The notes under the pieces were generated by a model that was not told the DNA's origin, searched no databases, and saw only the letters and a list, made by a program, of their open reading frames with translations. DNA of 17,218 nucleotides from an uncultured Clostridia bacterium (GTDB lineage Bacteria > Bacillota > Clostridia > Lachnospirales > CAG-274), in the NCBI GenBank assembly GCA_947589405.1, contig CANQBT010000033.1, positions 1 to 17,218 of the forward strand. Direction: 5' to 3'. The position numbers and the translations under genes are program-made. Below, piece by piece: positions 14,571 through 17,218 of this stretch (the stretch's first letter is position 1; each line of letters starts with the position of its first letter).

Positions 14571-17218
14571 TTACGCTCCCATAGTCGGTCCGTTATTCTG
14601 CGCCTGTCTTTGTATGATTGGCTGCGTAAGAGCCGGTGCGTTGTCCTGAGCTTCCGGAGCGTTATGCATTTCGCTCAGATTAATTGGACGAACGGAATTA
14701 TTAGGCACATTTATTTTGAAGTGGCTTGTAAACGCAGTATCTTTTTCCGTAAGAGGTCTGCCGTTATTGGCTCTGGCATTTATTCTGATAGCTTCATTTA
14801 CATTTTTAATAGTATTGTTTCTTAATACTGCTTTTTCTGCATCTATGAGGCTTTGCTTGTATTCCATAACGTCTCTGTTATTCTTATCGATAGCTGCGGG
14901 ACCTGATATTATCCTCTGAATAAATGATAAAGGCTTTACCTCCGGCTTTATTTCCGGCACAGTTCCGGGAGTGAATACAGGAGGCATAATGCCCGCAGCA
15001 GTCTTTATTCCTATCATAGGTATAGAGGTCTTGCCTGAAGTGTCCTTACTCCATTTGGCAGGATCGGTCATGGATCTGAAATTTTCTGCTACTGCGGAGA
15101 ATATATTTGCCTTTTCCTCGATCTCCGCAGGAGTCATATCCTTGATATTTCCTGTAACTGCCGTTATCTCCCTTAAACTGTTTTGACCTATGTATATATC
15201 GTCAAGGGTGATGGCAGGCTCCTTGTCCTTTAAGGCATTAAGTATAGCCCTTCCTGAAGATATATCGTCAAGACTCAGATTAAGAGCAGGGAAGTTCTTA
15301 TCCATCTCCTTTTTATTATCGGCAGAAATTGGCTCGTTGTTGAGCATACTGCCGTATGCATTGGCAGCTCTGTTATAGCTTTCCGCTTCCTCTGCGCTAA
15401 GAGGAGAATCCAACATGATCCTGTTTATATCATGCATATACTTATTGTGGTTATCGACATTTTTATCTGCAATTCTCTTGACCTCGTCATTGATATGGAG
15501 TATTCCGTCTTCTGCCATAAGGTGCTTCATTCTTCTGTGATATTCGTTGTATCCATCTTTTACAGTTTTGTGATTTTGTTCCATATATCTGTCTACCACA
15601 TTTTTATCTGCCATTTTTCTGATCTGAGCTTCTGACATCTCAGGATTTTTGTTGGTAAGATCGTTTATTTCTGCTGTCATTTCATTTCTGTACGTTTGGG
15701 TCCCTCTGTAGTTCCTCCTGTCCTCTATATATACCCTTGAATGCTTCAGTACTCTTTCGTTACTTAGATTACGTACATTATTAGGTACTTCTATATCCTT
15801 TCCGTCTGTGTCCTTGTAAGTTATGTTTGCCGCATTTGCGAAAGGATCAGACATTAGTTTATTTTCATATTTATTTATAATGAATCCTTGTATCTCCGTT
15901 TTGCTTACAATACGTGAGCTTATGTTTTCGGGAAGAGTGTTTTCGTCCTCTCTGACTGCCTTAAGTGTTTCAAATGTATGCTCAGGATTTATGGTAAGAG
16001 GATTAAGGCGTTCATTGGCTTTTAAGAATATGAATGTCTTTCCGTTTTTATTGCCCTCAATATCCGTGCCGTTGAATACGGAGTTAAAAGCATTTGTAAG
16101 CTTAGGAAAAATATTTTTTATATCCTCTGCCTTCGGCTCATCTCCAATTCCGAAAAATTCCTTTGCGCTCTTATTGTTTATAACAATATTATCAAGAGCT
16201 TCTTTAAATTCCTGAGGTGTTGAATTTTCAGTCAGATCTTTTCCTGTAAGCATTGATATAAAGTTAAAAGCGTTTTTGCTGTTTTCTTCGGCAGAGGCTT
16301 CGGGATCGAATTTCATCATGTTGAATTCCTCCGCCATTATGCCTGAGTCCTTGCCGCTCATAAACCAGCGGGGAAGTGGATTGGCAGGGTCATAAGATAT
16401 AGTATTATCTTGGGCTTCGGATACTCCCATATCGTCAAATTCCATCATTTCGGAAGTGTCTATTATTTCAAACTCGCTTTCGTTATTTTTTTCCTCTTCA
16501 ACCGGATTTAGCTCTTCGTCATCATCATCAAGCTCGGCTTCAAGATCTTCGATAGACTCTGTGTCATTTTCGGCAGAGTTGTCCTGATGACTGTCGTTCT
16601 CAACGCCATCGCCGTCCAGAGCAGCATACTCTTCCTCAAGCTCTGCATTAAGGGCAGCCTCTCTTTCTTCGTCTACAGGAACGGGATCTACCAGTCTGTT
16701 GACTCTTTCTTGAAGCTCTTTTAAATCATCGTTATCAAGATCCGTGTCTGTATCCAGATCCTCAAGCTCAAGCTCATCATCGTCATCAGGTTCATCAGCC
16801 TGTGGCTGTGGTGTTGCATCTTCATTTACATTAGCCTGTGGCTGTGGTGCTGTACGTTCATTTACATCAGCTTGTGGCTGTGGTGTTGTATTATCATTTG
16901 CATTAGCCTGTGGCTGTTGCGCCGCACCTTCATTTTCGTTAGCCTGCTGTTGTGGTGGTGCACCTTCATTTTCATTAGCTTGCGGTTGCTGTGCTGTATT
17001 ATCATTAGCGGCAGCCTGTGGCTGTGGTGCTGCATTATCATTAGCGGCAGCCTGCGGCTGTGGAGCTGTATTATCATTAGCGGCAGCCTGCGGCTGTGGT
17101 GCTGCATTATCATTAGCGGCAGCCTGCGGCTGTGGTGCTGCATTATCATTAGCGGCAGCCTGCGGCTGTGGTGCTGCATTATCATTAGCGGCAGCCTGCG
17201 GCTGTGGTGCTGCATTAT
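14571..17218 (-). CDS. Very large acidic protein with N-terminal Pro/Gln/Ala tandem repeats, unknown function (5' partial)
   Basis: The frame is open without a stop from 17218 down to the TAA at 14573-14571, about 882 codons, so the ATG pair at 16448/16445 is internal and the gene begins beyond the window. Visible order: at least eleven 12-residue repeats (17218-16800), a Glu/Asp-rich linker with DDDD and LDLEDLELE-like runs (about 16800-16450), then a ~600-residue mostly helical, Asn/Lys/Glu-rich region. It contains RVYIEDRRNYRGTQTYRNEM and a Pro-rich stretch (TPGTVPEIKPEVKPLSF). The end is Gln/Asn/Pro-rich (QRQAQNNGPTMGA). No membrane helix or signal is visible and I recognise no family. 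It resembles the acidic protein at 1740-3122 only in general make-up (acidic linkers, Pro/Met-rich tail). A scaffold or structural role is conceivable but unsupported. Confidence 0.8.
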   Translation of the reverse strand, partial: NAAPQPQAAANDNAAPQPQAAANDNAAPQPQAAANDNAAPQPQAAANDNTAPQPQAAANDNAAPQPQAAANDNTAQQPQANENEGAPPQQQANENEGAAQQPQANANDNTTPQPQADVNERTAPQPQANVNEDATPQPQADEPDDDDELELEDLDTDTDLDNDDLKELQERVNRLVDPVPVDEEREAALNAELEEEYAALDGDGVENDSHQDNSAENDTESIEDLEAELDDDDEELNPVEEEKNNESEFEIIDTSEMMEFDDMGVSEAQDNTISYDPANPLPRWFMSGKDSGIMAEEFNMMKFDPEASAEENSKNAFNFISMLTGKDLTENSTPQEFKEALDNIVINNKSAKEFFGIGDEPKAEDIKNIFPKLTNAFNSVFNGTDIEGNKNGKTFIFLKANERLNPLTINPEHTFETLKAVREDENTLPENISSRIVSKTEIQGFIINKYENKLMSDPFANAANITYKDTDGKDIEVPNNVRNLSNERVLKHSRVYIEDRRNYRGTQTYRNEMTAEINDLTNKNPEMSEAQIRKMADKNVVDRYMEQNHKTVKDGYNEYHRRMKHLMAEDGILHINDEVKRIADKNVDNHNKYMHDINRIMLDSPLSAEEAESYNRAANAYGSMLNNEPISADNKKEMDKNFPALNLSLDDISSGRAILNALKDKEPAITLDDIYIGQNSLREITAVTGNIKDMTPAEIEEKANIFSAVAENFRSMTDPAKWSKDTSGKTSIPMIGIKTAAGIMPPVFTPGTVPEIKPEVKPLSFIQRIISGPAAIDKNNRDVMEYKQSLIDAEKAVLRNNTIKNVNEAIRINARANNGRPLTEKDTAFTSHFKINVPNNSVRPINLSEMHNAPEAQDNAPALTQPIIQRQAQNNGPTMGA
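16800..17218 (-). repeat. 36-bp in-frame tandem repeat (12-residue unit AAPQPQAAANDN), runs off the window
   Basis: Eleven complete 36-bp units plus 23 bases of a twelfth, in phase with the codons of the surrounding gene. The units nearest the window edge are almost identical (AAPQPQAAANDN). Those from about 16800 to 17015 have drifted, with TPQPQ, VNEDA or ENEG substitutions, but keep the exact 36-bp length. This pattern suggests recent unit duplication at one end. There are no spacers, so it is not CRISPR. Confidence 0.93.

Noticed and set aside
14571..16448. Complete 625-residue gene starting at 16448
   Set aside because: No SD precedes this ATG and the frame is open for another 770 bases to the window edge with consistent acidic and repeat coding.
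16862..17215. 117-residue His/Arg/Leu repeat ORF on the - strand
   Set aside because: It is an alternate frame of the 36-bp repeat; the parallel frame is continuous with the long acidic protein down to 14571 and has natural composition.
16800..17218. Possible CRISPR array because of 36-bp periodicity
   Set aside because: Units are directly adjacent with no spacers, are in frame with a coding sequence and diverge as protein repeats do.

Overview
The window reads as chromosome from a low-to-mid GC Gram-positive gut-type Clostridium relative (Ruminococcaceae/Oscillospiraceae-like). This is an inference from AGGAGG-type ribosome binding sites, GHKL/LytTR signalling genes, a lipobox protein, GTG and TTG starts, and a GTAGGGGCG-type REP pair of a kind familiar from such genomes. 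No rRNA, tRNA, CRISPR array or transposase is visible.

Layout. (1) Left edge, + strand, 1-3159: the 3' end of a large surface protein whose C-terminus has two membrane helices with a VirB2/T4SS-pilin-like look, then an acidic cytoplasmic protein of unknown function. A strong intrinsic terminator closes the pair. (2) 3163-3328: convergent intergenic region holding two oppositely oriented REP elements. (3) 3329-13239, - strand: a compact block of seven genes with gaps of 29, 13, 5, 2, 2 and 57 bp. In transcription order they are a frameshifted GHKL histidine kinase, a LytTR response regulator, a formyltransferase-family enzyme, a dCache-HAMP-SpoIIE (PP2C) phosphatase with a TTG start, a substrate-binding lipoprotein of the PF04392 type, an MFS protein carrying a ~220-residue extracytoplasmic domain, and a second, intact GHKL kinase with a GTG start. 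A sigma-A-like promoter with 21-bp-period direct repeats just upstream (LytTR-style operator) precedes the block. (4) 13398-14490, - strand: a single PAP2 phosphatase gene with its own -10 element and a long hairpin terminator. (5) Right edge, - strand, 14571 to beyond 17218: the 3' part of a very large acidic protein whose visible N-terminal side is a 12-residue Pro/Gln/Ala/Asn tandem repeat. Its frame stays open through the window end, so the ATG at 16448 is not the real start.

How the genes may work together (inference): the seven-gene block looks like an envelope sensing module. Four proteins have extracytoplasmic sensing or binding parts (two kinases, the phosphatase, the MFS fusion), a fifth is a surface-anchored binding protein, and the LytTR regulator probably controls the block through the repeats at its promoter. 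Expected partners are missing from the window: there is no ABC permease or ATPase for the lipoprotein, and no STAS or anti-sigma protein for the phosphatase. I do not recognise this exact gene combination as a named system, and it is the best candidate here for something undescribed. The promoter-proximal kinase carries a one-base frameshift that is located below to a run of four bases by comparison with its intact paralogue.
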